Shown here: positions 12,577-24,064 of the stretch, piece by piece | Layout: each line of letters begins with the position of its first letter | How positions within the stretch are numbered: the stretch's first letter is position 1 | Assembly: GCA_019096195.1 (NCBI GenBank) | Contig: JAGTXK010000157.1 | Coordinates: forward strand, 1-64,000 | Length of the DNA: 64,000 nucleotides | Reading direction: 5' to 3' | DNA from: Boletus sp. NGJ | Taxonomy: Eukaryota > Basidiomycota > Agaricomycetes > Boletales > Boletaceae | Notes under the pieces: generated by a model | What the model was told of the DNA's origin: nothing | What the model saw: the letters and a program-made list of their open reading frames with translations, nothing else | Database searches by the model: none | Translations under genes and position numbers: made by a program

Positions 12577-13562
12577 TCACTTCTGGATTTTAGTAGCATG
12601 GGAATGCATGACATGTTTTTGGGCTAATGGCAGACCAAAATTGACTACAGGCATTGTGAATGATTTAGGAAGTTGAGCAGGGACAGGAGCAGGGCAACAA
12701 GAAGACACCTTGTGAGTTGTTGATTCAGATGATGTCCAGGAAGATAAACCTGGCACCCAAGTTGTGGTGCTTTGTGTTCCATCAATACTCATCTGCCTGA
12801 CTTCCATCTGCAGCTGTGAAACTGCTGATGTGGTTGCTCCAGGATAGTTGTGAATTGATACCATGGCACTGGAAGTTGCCAGCATCAATGGGGATTCAGG
12901 AGAATCATTGATAGTGTGAGGGCATGAAATCTGGTTTGGGGGCAAGCCTACATGAGGTACCAGTCTAGGCAGCACCAGGGAATGAGAAGAATGGGGTGGC
13001 AAGTGATGAGGAGATCCAGGTGGGAACCATTTGAAGTTGTTGGAGTGCACATTTGCAGCACTACTAGTATTTTGTGCAGGTATGTTGTTGTCCAAGTCAT
13101 TGAGAAAGTCATCTTCCCAAGTACATGGGGGAGCAGAAGGTGTGGTCAACATAGAGGACTTCTCACAGGTCTTGTTAGTACCAAATACTTCTATGTTGAA
13201 GAAATTTATTATATTGATCACCCAGGTGGAGCATTTATGAAGGCACTCAAGATAGAAGTCATAGTCCCTTTCATAGGGAATCCTCATTTCACTGCCCACT
13301 ACTTGGAGTTCCAGATCTGGTTTCAACAAGTAATGAGCCTGAGCTTTGGTGTCAACCCATAGGGAATCTATGAGGATTCACAAATATGGCTGCTCTAACC
13401 ACAAGGCCCTCTATGATGCTGTAGATGCCATAGATCTGGCCTCTTGCCTTTGGTCCACCATGTGCCTTCTCCCCAGTGAGAGTAGTCCTGCTGGAGATAA
13501 GTAGACAAATGATCTTTTAAAAAAAAAGTTAGCAAGGCTAGAGTGAGAAATTTGCAGCTTAC
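12577..13562 (-). pseudogene. Unidentified Agaricomycete gene, 3' part
   Basis: The minus-strand frame at 12577-13372 contains LKPDLELQVVGSEMRIPYERDYDFYLECLHKCSTWVINIINFFNIEVFGTN followed by a Ser/Pro-rich tail of about 180 residues. Upstream, in another frame, QIYGIYSIIEGLVVRAAIFVNPHRF appears to belong to the same protein. The pattern recalls the end of a multicopy Agaricomycete protein of unknown function (blocks like NPVLIN, then a helical segment, then DYxxYL and FFNxEVF). That resemblance is from memory and is not a domain name I can certify. The gene continues beyond the retrotransposon at 19955. The CpG content is low. Confidence 0.45.
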
Positions 13563-14042
13563 TGTTATGAATCTTTTGGCACAAAACCACAAGGCTCGAA
13601 CTGTTCGCAGGTTACATGAAGCCTGGCTCAATGGATGAGGTGGGGAGTCTTAGTCTGTACTATTCCCAACCCTACGATGACCAGAGTGGCCAAAGCTAAT
13701 GAGTTGTTGGAGGAAGAATACAAGTGGATTAGACTGGGTTTACCAGTCATCAAAGTGTTACTTTATATACATGAAGGAGATGCACACGGACCAAGCAGTG
13801 CATGTGATAATCTACTAAATATAGTAAAATGGAGATTAAAGAGGCTGTGTGAGAAGAGCAGAAATTAAAGGGTCGTGGATCACATGAGGTGTGACATCAT
13901 ATGATGTCATAGGTTCTAGACCTGTCATGTGATATGTTTCCACAGTCATGTGCACAGTCATGTGACTTATGAAGAAAAAAGGTTGATGAAATGAAAAGTA
14001 AGTATTCATATGAAAAGTTTGAAAATTTTGTATATTATAACA
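13563..14042 (-). repeat. Gypsy element 3' LTR
   Basis: 480-bp direct repeat of 19475-19954 with TG...CA ends. It is the downstream LTR with respect to minus-strand transcription and is preceded by the polypurine tract. Confidence 0.93.
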
Positions 14043-14053
14043 CTACCCCCTCT

Positions 14054-17000
14054 TTAAGACTCAAATTCCAGGTGAGTCATTGTTTTTTCGTTTTCGGTGA
14101 AGTTTTCATAAGGAGTAAATAGAGAAGCGAATGCTGAAATGGATAAATCATGAAGTTTGCGTGGTGCGGATGGGTTAAGATGATGGAAATCTTTCACTGC
14201 ATCCAGTGCAGTAATGTGAATTTCTTCAGATTCCCAAGTACGATCAGTATCATTGTAACCTTTCCAGTGAACCAGATATTCTAATTTGCCTTTCTTCATT
14301 CTAGAAGTGGTAATAAAATCAACTTTGAATTGCTCTTCTCCTTCTTCATCTATCTCTATAGCATCAGGTCGAGATTTAGGCTGTCCAGGCAGCATTTCTT
14401 TATATGGTTTGATGTGAGAGATGTTCACAGTTGGGTGAATGTGAACAGAGTTTGGGAGTTTAAGCATTACAGCGTTAGGAAGGATCTGAGTGATGATGTA
14501 AGGACCAATCCATTTTTGAGTAAGCTTTTTCACTGTATATGGAAGTTTTAATTTATCTGTGGATAGCCAAACCTGTTGGCCAATAGAATATTCTGGTGCA
14601 GTGGATTGTTTTTTATCGGAAAAGGTGATCATCCTCTCTCGTGTAGCTTCCAGCACTTCTTCTATTTCTTTATGGTTTCGCCCAATCTTATTTGTGAAGC
14701 TGGTAAGATGCCCTTCGAAACCCATACGCGGTATGTAGTTTCTGGTGACTTTAAAGGGGATCTTGCCAGTTGCTGTTGTTACAGTGTTGTTGTGTGAGAA
14801 TTGGGCAAGCTTCAACCATTCTATCCAATCGTGTTGTTTTTTCCCAGCATATGTGCAGAGGTATTGTTTGAGATCTTGATTTATGCGCTCTGTTTGTCTG
14901 TCCATTTGTGGATGATATGCGGTAGAAATTTTTTGTTTAATGCCAAGGAGCTTACAAAGCTCTTGGGTAAACGCTGACACGAATTGGGGTCCTCAGTCTG
15001 ATATGAGGATTGAGGGGAGTCCATGTGTTGACCAAACATGGTCTCTAAATAAAACTGCAAGGTCCTTTGAGGAACAGGTATCGTAGGTAGGAATGAAAAT
15101 GACTTCTTTTGAAAATCTATCTACAACAACGCAAATAGTGGTAAACGATTGTGATGGAGGTAGACCTGTTATAAAGTCTACTGATAAATCTTCCCAGGGT
15201 CTTTTTGCCATGGATAAAGGGATAACTTTTCCTGCCAGTGCATTTTGCTTACCCTTCATGAGGGCGCACACTTGGCAGTGATCTACATATTCTTTTACGT
15301 CCTTTGTGACTCCTGGCCACGAGAAATAACAAGAGAGTGTATGAATAGTTTTAGAATGACTACTGTGTCCTGCTATTGGTGAATCATGACATAAAGTAAT
15401 GAGTTCAGTACGTAAAGGTTTGGGGACGAATATTTTTTCTTTTTCATTTTTGAATAAACTAAGTTCGGAATAGAAAAGGAAATTGTTTATGGCGTCTACA
15501 TCATGTTTTTTGGATTCTTTTTGGATTTTTGTTATAAAGTCTAAAGATAAGGAAACATGATTTATAAATATAGATGGTGGGAGAACAGTAACATTTTGAT
15601 TGTGATCTTGCACTGTGTCACCATGGTCTGGTCTTCTGGAAAGAGCATCAGCTCTTCCATTTGAGGATCCTGGTTTATATACAAAAGAATAATTAAATTC
15701 TTGGAGCAACGCGTGCCAGCATGCTTGTCATCCACTAAGCATTTGGGGTTTTTTCCAATACTCCAAGTTTTTATGATCGGTCCAGATTTTGAATCCTTTT
15801 CGACCTATAAGATAATGTTGCCATTCTTCTAGGGCGCGAATCACTGCTAGCAGTTCTTTGTTGTAAATGGGGTAATTGCACTCTGCGCTGTCAAATGAAT
15901 GTGAAATAAAGGCAACTGGTCACCAGTTACCGTCATTGCATAATGTAGAGAGCACAGCTCCCATGGCGATGTCTGAAGCATCGGTTTCCACATGCATTTC
16001 TTGATCGCGATTTGGATACACGAGAAGCGGTGCTTCCGTAAATTTTCTTTTTAGGTTTGAGAAAGCTTCTTGTTGTTCTGGACCCCATTTGAATGGAACG
16101 TCTTTCTTGGTAAGATCGTTCAAGGGTCGAGCGATTTGTGCAAAGCCTTCTATGAATCGTCTGTAATAATTACACAATCCGAGGAAGCCTTGGAGTTGCT
16201 TTAGTCTCATAGGTATTGGCCAATCCATGACTCCCAGCTACTTTTTTCGACTGCATCTCTACCCCCTCTTTAGATACAACCATATCCAGAAAGTCCACTT
16301 TATCAGCCGAGAAGGTACACTTTTCCAGTTTTATGTAAAGGTCGTTTTCACGTAAGTGGTGTAAAACTTCCTTTACAACTTCTTCGTGCTGTTCTTTGGA
16401 CTTTCCGGATGTAAATATCATGATGTTGTCTATGTAAATAACGACTACAGCATACATGTCATTGAAGATATCGTTCATCATGGTTTGAAACATAGGAGGA
16501 GAGTTCGTAAGTCTGAAATACATAACCGTTGGTTTGTATGCTCCGATGGGGGTGACAAAGGCTGCTTTCCATTCATCACCTTCTTTGATACGTACATTGT
16601 TGTATCCCCATCGAAGGTCCATTGCTGTAAATAAATCTGCATTCTTGAGTCTATCAATTAATTGTGAAATGAGAGGGAGTGGATAGGAATTCTTGATAGT
16701 TCCTTCATTTAAATAGTGGTAATCCATTACCATTCATTTTTTACCATCTTTCTTGGGGATGAAGAAGACGGGTGATGTCTGTGGAGATTTAGAAGGTTTA
16801 ATGTAACCCTTCTTGACTTCCTTTTCAATAAATGTTCTGACTTCTTCCATTTTGATGTCCGAAAGGGGAATGATGCGTCCTTTCTTTGGAATGAAATCTT
16901 CTTTGAGATCAACTGCATGATCCCAATGTTTTCATAAGGGCATTCTTTGGGATTCTTTCTCTGAAAAGACATCTAGAAATTCATGATAAATTAGTGGAAC
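14054..17000 (-). pseudogene. pol: Gypsy pol region: reverse transcriptase, RNase H, integrase, chromodomain (fossil)
   Basis: Reverse transcriptase motifs lie at about 16170-16970 and RNase H at about 15720-16230 ([34 protein letters not shown]). Integrase spans about 14330-15700, with the zinc-binding segment (HxxHxxH...CQVCALMKG), DLSVDFITGLPPS and HPQMDRQTERINQ. A C-terminal chromodomain at about 14150-14320 shows EYLVHWKGYNDTDRTWE. Integrase chromodomains in chromoviruses are known to steer insertion toward particular chromatin. The region is broken in several places and is reported as a fossil. Confidence 0.9.
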
Positions 17001-19110
17001 TTTTTCTTTGAGTCCTTCTTCTATAGTACAAATATTAACTGGTTTGTAAGAAGAAGTAGGGCCTAGTCCCATAATTTTACAGTATGAAGTGCAATGAGGG
17101 AAGGTAATTGTTTGTTTTATCCAATCGATGTCAGGGTTATGGCAATACAGCCAATCATAACCAATGATCATTCGATGGGTTCCTAGCGTTGATATATAAG
17201 CGTCTATGACTTTATAATGTCCTTGAATTTCCACCATCAGGGTTACTGCATGATGGATCAGTCCGATAGCTCCTTCTGAGTCGTCAGCGTTATGTATCTT
17301 TATGGGGTTTTCAATATTATAAAAGGGGATACTGTGACGAGTAACGTAGTCCTGATCAATAAAAGTATGTGACGCTCCTGAATCCAAGAGGGATTGGAAA
17401 TGGTAACGCGACCACTGTCCATTGACATTGCACGATACTATGGTTTTGAGGGAGAATTCTCTACCATAGGATAACGTAGATGCTTGGTTCAATGTAACTT
17501 TCGTGGGTTTATAGATATGAGATATTTTTTGTTGTTTGATAAGGGAATTAAGCACACTTGTTTCCAGTACCATGCTCAATTGAGACGCCCTTGTGGATTG
17601 TATTGATAATTTACGTAAAACAGAAGAAAGATCAGAGATTGGAAAATCACTACTAGTACAGTTTGTAAGAGAAGAAGAAAGAGATGATTGTTCATGCCGC
17701 TGAGTTCCCTCTTTACTCATTGGTGCTGTCCATTTAAAGCCTGTGTAGCTCTGGCTTTAGCCTCTACTTCAAATTTATCTCTGTAGTATGCTTTGGCTTC
17801 CTCCAAAACATATGACCTTGATGCCACACCCAGTGCTGCTGTGGCCACAGGAGGTTGCGGTGATGGTCGTGCCGTGTATGATTGTCTGGATTGGGTTTCA
17901 TTAAAAAACTGGGGATACTCATTTTCTCCTTGGGTTTGCTCGATGTACGAGCCTTGGTTCCAATCCCAAATTTGCCTTTGCATAGGCGGTCGACCTGTTC
18001 TCTTAAACGGGTTCGTGGGACAATTTGGTTTTATGTGACCAGGTTTGCCACAGTGGAAACAGGTCCTTGTGTCTTTCAATGGTCCAGCCTGCTGGACTCC
18101 TATTTCCATTGGGGCGCTGCAGCCTGGTTGTGTGCCCACTGCCATATACTGAGGGCAGGATGAATTATGTGGGGGTTGCCCACGAGGTGGAGGGAAGGAT
18201 GATCACAGGGGTTGATGTGATTGGCTGGGTGGTCCTCATTCATTTACTATCTGTTCGAACGCCCTGCCGATTATTCTGTAGTTCATCACCAAGTCCTTGT
18301 AGTCGTAATTTCACGCTGGGTTATTCAGATGTGATCTTTCGTAGATTCTAAAATCTACTGCTTTTTTGAGGAGGACCTCAGTGTGATGATCGTCTATATA
18401 CGATTTTTTGCAGAAACAGATCTATTGGGTGACTGTTCTGCTTTAGAGCCTCTAGTTTCCTTAGAGACTTGTGTCTTAACGTGTCAATGCAGAAATGTGT
18501 TTTGATCTGTTCCTGAAATCTAGTCCATGTGGGCCAAGCATTGGCTCCTTTTGCCGGCAACATGACCCCATTTGTGTCTGTCTCGATAGTAGCTTCTTCA
18601 TCGAGATAATGCTCCATTATGAGTTGAGCAAAACTCTCTGCTTTCCCTTCGAGTCAGGACAAGACTGCAATGTCCATTATTTTGTCATTTTTCCAGGTCT
18701 GAGCATCGACCCAGAGATGCAGCTTAATCCACCATACTCAAAAGGTGGTTCAGTTACCGTCCCATTTCCCAGGATTGGCAATCTTTTTTGTAATGTTTTC
18801 CTTGTCGCATTCCTGAGTAAGGTCGGTGAGTTTCTTGACCAGATCATCAATGTCAATGCGAGACATATCTGGTGACAGGTTTTAGGAGTGATGTAGGTTG
18901 GAGGTATGAGCAATGGATGGCGATGTGGTATAAAGCGAATGCAGAGGATGGGTGGAGTGGTCTGACTTTGTTGGGGTTTCTTTGGTAAACTTTCCTTTTC
19001 CTAGGTCGGTCTTCTTTCAGTGCCTTACTACCTGGTATCTTACAACCAAGTTCTGGGGCACCTACACCTTCATAGGAGTCGAAGTATAAGTCGTTAAAAA
19101 TGATGGGCAA
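16932..19110 (-). pseudogene. gag: Gypsy gag and protease region (fossil)
   Basis: A CCHC zinc knuckle (CFHCGKPGHIKPNC) lies in the gag part at about 17720-18145. Further gag-like sequence extends to about 19110. The retropepsin-like protease motif LLDSGASHTFID lies at about 17360-17400. From 19110 to the 5' LTR at 19474 is the untranslated leader. Both parts are decayed. Confidence 0.85.
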
Positions 19111-19474
19111 TGGTGGTAGGGGGACCGGAGTATAATTACTTTACTACTAGCAGGTGTACACAGAGATAAGTTGAGATAAAATCTCCTATCGCACTGTGTG
19201 ACATCACAGGTAATCATGCGAACCTGGATTCACTATCGTAGAATCAACGTATGCTTAGGTCGGCAACCACCTAAGAAGTGGGGCTAGTGCACTATGCCCG
19301 GCAGCAACTTTATCCTTATTTATGACACTGGATGAGCATATATGCAAGTGTTTCAGCGAGTGCTTTTCTCATCACTGTCAAGTGGTGAATCCTTCAGATG
19401 TCCCTTAACACTGGGTCCACATATGATCTCCTTAGCTCTGGAGTCCGAGCATTGTGTATACAATCTAATTCAAG

Positions 19475-19954
19475 TGTTATGAACCTTTCGGCACAAAACC
19501 ACAAGGCTCGAACTGTTCGCAGGTTACATGAAGCCTGGCTCAATGGATGAGGTGGGGAGTCTTAGTCTGTACTATTCCCAACTCTACGATGACCAGAGTG
19601 GCCAAAGCTAATGAGTTGTTGGAGGAAGAATACAAGTGGATTAGACTGGGTTTATCAGTCATCAAAGTGTTACTTTATATATATGAAGGAGATGCACACA
19701 GACCAAGCAGTGCATGTGATAATCTACTAAATATAGTAAAATGGAGATTAAAGGGGCTGTGTGAGAAGAGCAGAAATTAAAGGGTTGTGGATCACATGAG
19801 GTGTGACGTCATATGATGCCATAGGTTCTAGACCTGTCATATGATATGTTTCCATGGTCACGTGCACAGTTATGTGACTTATGAAGAAAAAAGGTTGATG
19901 AAATGAAAAGTAAGTGTTCGTATGAAAAGTTTGAAAATTTCATATATTATAACA
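19475..19954 (-). repeat. Gypsy element 5' LTR
   Basis: 480-bp direct repeat of 13563-14042. It is the upstream LTR for minus-strand transcription. The target duplication CTTAC follows immediately on the right. Confidence 0.93.
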
Positions 19955-20876
19955 CTTACATTGATGAGAACAGGGTTTCTAAGAAACCTTGCTGATGAAA
20001 TCTGGTTGAAATTCACAAACAGAATGGAAGAGAGGTGGTGATAAGAGCCATCCTTCATTGAGAGGTGTTTCATTTCCGGATCATTATGCTTGTGTGCTGG
20101 GGAAGTAAAAATTGTTGTGTCCAGGATCTTCAGTGGAGTGAAGATGTAAGTTGAGGCTTTCTTGATGGCATGAAGCATGTTGGATCTCTCTTGGTTAAGG
20201 ACACTGGTAAACTAGTTGAAAGTTTAATTGTTAGTACTATTAATATGGGTTGAACAGTGCATATAGACCAGCCATGTACAATATAACCAAAAGACTTGTA
20301 AGTATGTATCTCCTTGATTAAAGCCTTGGGTATGATCATGAACAGTTCAGTGATGATTGCATTACACTTTGCCTCAGGTGAAGCCCAGTGTAACACAGCA
20401 GTAAGGTCAACACCAGGGTTATTTGTGATTGGGAAAAGTCCATGGATGACCCATAGGTGGTATAGTATGGCGAACTTCTTGGCTACTACCAACAGATTCA
20501 TTGACTAAGCCTGACTTGTCTAGCACACCTTTGTACTTCTTCAGAGATAGGGATGTCATGAGAGCAAAAAGCTCCTTCCTGACTTTGCACAGATCAGTGT
20601 CCATGTCATTGAGGGCCTGCTGAGCCAATGAGAGTGCCTGAATACAGATTGTGAGTGTTATTATGTGATAGAGGCCAAAATGAACCTTGTATAATATAGA
20701 TATGTCCACTCTGGGTAGGAAACCCTCTTCCACTTATGATTTATGCACTATATACAGTTACATATGCTGATTTTGAATGTATTCCAACATGTTCAACAGC
20801 CTGACTTGAGTCTGGTACAGTTCCATCCTATGCCATGAAGTGCAAATAAATGACTCTGTGGCCATTTCCATGGCTA
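19955..20876 (-). pseudogene. Unidentified Agaricomycete gene, central part
   Basis: Minus-strand frames give LAQQALNDMDTDLCKVRKELFALMTSLSLKKYKGVLDKS, then AKKFAILYHLWVIHGLFPITNNPGVDL, then SSARFLRNPVLINV directly at the retrotransposon. The last block continues in the 12577-13562 segment once the element is disregarded. The target duplication read on this strand is GTAAG, a consensus intron start, and the sequence beyond it has a CTAAC branch-like word and a CAG end, so the element sits in an intron. I have no name for the family. In-frame stops and CpG scarcity indicate an old pseudogene. Confidence 0.5.
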
Positions 20877-20878
20877 TA

Positions 20879-22482
20879 CAGTGACCTCCAAAACTGTTGC
20901 AATGTCTAACCCTGATGTGGTGCGTGCAGTGCACCACAAACACCCGTGGGAACTTACACTTCGCTTTGGTGGGAACAAACAAGGTACACACGCTTGGCTA
21001 CAGTCCGGCCTCTGGAGCATGTGATTTGGATCAGCAGGCAGTGGAGTTATGTCCATTTCAAAACAGCAATACCATTGCAACAGTTTTGCATCTCTTGATA
21101 TGAAGTGGGTATTAGTACTTGGTATAGCCTTCCTTTTGCCTTGAGCACTGCCTCAACCCTCCTAGGCATGCTTTCAATTAACTTCTGACACTCCTCAAGT
21201 GGTATCCCCTCCCATTCCACCTGAACTCTCTCCCATGACTCATGAATTCCACTAGGAGGTTGTTCTTGATCTGCTAGCCTTCTTTTGAGGTGACCCCAGA
21301 GGTGTTCAATGGGGTTGAGGTCAGGAGACTGTGCTGGCCATATCATAGTCCCAAACTCCTGCTCTCCAAGCCACTCTTTCACCTTTTTGCAAGTATGCTT
21401 GGGGTCATTGTCTTGCTGAAAGATCATGTTAGGAGGATCTAGACCATAATACTGCAGAGTATTCAGCAGCTCATCCTTCAAAATCTGAAGGTAAAGGTCT
21501 CCATCCATCCTACCATCAATCTTGGTAGCATAGCCAACTCCCTGCCAAGTCATACACCCCCACATCATGAGAGAACCTCCTCCAAACTTCAAGGTCCCTT
21601 CAACCAATCTATCATTAAGCCCTTCACCTGCTTTTTTCCAGCCCCATTTTCACCCATCTGACCCTAGGCGATTGATTTTAGTCTCATCAGACCATACTAC
21701 CTTCTTCCAGTCCTCTATAGTCCAATCCTTATGAGCATAGGCAAAGTCCAAGCGAGCCTTGTGGTGCCTAGCTGATAGAAGGGGGCGTTTAGACTTTACC
21801 ACAGCCTTCATACCAGTTTTTCTCAAGTGCCAGTGCATACTGTGGAGGTAGAGAGGGGTTGGTTGACCACATTGGTGAGAGCCTTGGTCACCTGGACAGC
21901 ATTTTCTGCCTTTCCAGATGAAATAAGACGGATGGCATGACGAAGATTGATAGGAGAAAGCTTGGATGGGCGACCTCCAGCAGACTTCTGAAGCTCAGAA
22001 CGCTCTTTGGAGTGGAGCCTGGATATGGTAGAAGCATGGAGACCAGTGGTGGCAGCAATAGAATGAGCTGACTGGCCAGCATCAAGCATAGAGAGAATGG
22101 TGTTTTTCTGAGTAGAAGAGATGGATCTCATGATGATGTGGTTGGAAATAAAGAAGTGTGTGAACTATTTCAAACTCAGACAAAATATTTGTATGTGTAT
22201 CTTTGTTTGTATAACCAAACATTGCCACTTATGATGATATTTCAACAAGATTGCACATTCTCTACTAAAAGGTGCAAAACTGTTGCAATGGTATTGCTGT
22301 TTTGAAATAGACATAACTCCACAGCCTCTGATCCAAATCACATGATCCAGAGGCCGGATTGTAGCCAAGAGTGTGTACTTTGTTTGTTCCCACCAAAGCG
22401 AAGTGTAATTCCCACGGGTGTTTGTGGTGCGCTGCACGCACCACATCAGGGTTAGACATTGCAACAGTTTTGGAGGTCACTC
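20879..22482 (-). mobile_element. Tc1-like DNA transposon, copy A
   Basis: The 1,604-bp element has terminal inverted repeats of about 211 bp (20879-21090 and 22273-22482) and a TA target duplication (20877-20878 and 22483-22484). Each terminal repeat carries an outer site CCAAAACTGTTGCAATG and, at its inner end, the same site inverted (CATTGCAACAGTTTTG). One decayed transposase gene lies on the minus strand. The element is inserted in the remains of the minus-strand gene that continues on both sides. Confidence 0.93.
21047..22131 (-). pseudogene. Tc1-like transposase, copy A, decayed
   Basis: The ATG at 22129-22131 opens MRSISSTQKNTILSMLDAGQSAHSI, followed by a helix-turn-helix DNA-binding region. 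The catalytic core has VVWSDETKINRLG (first Asp), [12 protein letters not shown] (second Asp) and [11 protein letters not shown] (Glu), with 34 residues between the second Asp and Glu. This is the DD34E signature of Tc1 transposases, which cut and paste at TA. A frameshift near 21838 separates the DNA-binding half from the catalytic half, and a TGA follows RLGSDG at about 21650. The protein is therefore not made whole from this copy. Confidence 0.9.
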
Positions 22483-22484
22483 TA

Positions 22485-24026
22485 TGTACCAGTGGATGTT
22501 CAATTGGACAATGCCAAATGGTCATCAACCCCTACACCATGCTGTCCACAGTGGCTGCATTTGCAAACACTGCAAATATCTTCAGAGTTTACTATTTAGA
22601 GAGCTTCAGTGCACTCACTAAAATTTGAAATTCCCTGGATTTTCACCCCCTCTCTGGCTAGCTGATTGTGCTCTGAGTTGTTACTTGCAACCACTGCATG
22701 CAGACACATGCATAACTGTAGACTTCAAATATGAAATATACATTTTGCTTACCCTTACATGCAATAATCTCCATGACCTGAGCCTGCCTCCTCTGTCTCA
22801 CCTCATGACCAAAGGATTACATTGATCTTCGGCTGGTTGATTTTTTTGGAATGAATGGACCAGTCTACATTCCAGGGGTTGCCAGTTGCTGGTTTATAGC
22901 TTCTAGTGAAACTGCAGCAGGGACATGGCCATGGCCCTTGGGGGCGAATGGAGGAGGTGTGGGTATATACAGCAACCCAAAGTTATCTGTTGGATGAAAT
23001 GGTAGAGAGGTCAGGAAGTTAGTGCCTGAAGAATGTTGGGGGTGAATGCCTGGCATTGACATTAAACACCTCAATGCAATGAGCGGTGGAGTTGACATGC
23101 ATTCTTGTGCACTAAAGACTTGGCCTTTGGCTATTGGGATGAATGGAGGAGGGGTAGGGATATGCAGAGACTGTGTGTCATCATTCAGTTGAAAGAGTGG
23201 AGGAGTGGGAAAGTGGCTTCCAGAAGAATCCTAGTGTTGAAAGCCTGGCATCAATGTGGAATCCTTGGATGTAAAGAGGGGTGGGGTTTGTACCCACATG
23301 CCAGCGAAATCATCAATGTTGGTAGCCATTGAAGAAGGTTGGCAACAATGAAATGAAGGTGGGGTTGGAATGCACCAATGCACTGGTGGGTTAATCATAT
23401 CCAGATCTAAACTAATGTAAATTACTGGACCAATCCTGGGCCAATCACATACCAACAAAGTCAGACTCAGTATAAACCAAGGCTGATGTTTCTTCACTTG
23501 CAACCAAGGATCCATCTGCTTGGAACCAATCATCAATCATTCCATAGACTGAGTATAGTCACCCTTACCTGGGATTCAAAATCAAACTTACTTTGCATGG
23601 CAAGTTGGTGCTGAAATAAAGGAAAGATGGAGTGCTGGGGAAGGTTGAGTGAAGGACTTTAAATTGGATGTGGAGATCTTTTAGTTACCAGTGGAGTGTG
23701 CAGTTACTGGCCATAGTGGACAATGTGGACAATAACATAATCAGCATAATTGCCAAAGAATAATGGTGGAGAGCAAATCTGCAGAAAGTTCCAATCAGTA
23801 TTTTCATACTAAAGCTCCTTATGCCCCATTCCTCTATTTTCAATTCTTTCTTCCATTTCCATCCATTATGCCCAATGCTCTTCAATCCATCATTGATAAT
23901 GCTACCACATCCATTTGCAACATTCTGAAGTCCAAGGTACTTGGGATAACTGAATGAGACACCACGTGGGGAGATGCATGGTACTAGGCCATCACCAAGA
24001 TTAAAGGACACCTGGTATACAATCAT
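22485..24026 (-). pseudogene. Unidentified Agaricomycete gene, 5' part with proline-rich repeats
   Basis: The minus strand next to the Tc1 element reads MTIWHCPIEHPLVH and rejoins AMEMATESFICTSWHRMELYQTQVRLLNMLEYIQ on the other side of it. Further upstream (about 22870-23400) several degenerate units encode PTPPPF-like cores (YIPTPPPFAPKG, IPTPPPFIP, CIPTPPSFH, VQTPPLFTSK), each spaced by roughly 130-190 bases. The 23685-24026 frame continues in the same direction. No domain is recognised. Stops and frame changes are frequent, so this is a relic. Confidence 0.4.
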
Positions 24027-24064
24027 ATTTCTATTCCACTAGCCAGGCAATAAAGTGCATTTTA

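Larger units (their letters stand above)
13563..19954 (-). mobile_element. Ty3/Gypsy LTR retrotransposon (chromovirus), broken, full length
   Basis: The 6,392-bp element has two 480-bp LTRs (TGTTATGA...TATAACA) and a 5-bp target duplication CTTAC at 13558-13562 and 19955-19959. On the minus strand the parts run gag, protease, reverse transcriptase, RNase H, integrase, chromodomain, the Ty3/Gypsy order. A polypurine tract lies against the 3' LTR at about 14043-14056. The coding part is broken in several places (on the order of half a dozen). The two LTRs differ at roughly 18 positions, essentially all transitions, so the insertion is not recent but is younger than the CpG-starved gene it sits in. 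Confidence 0.93.
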
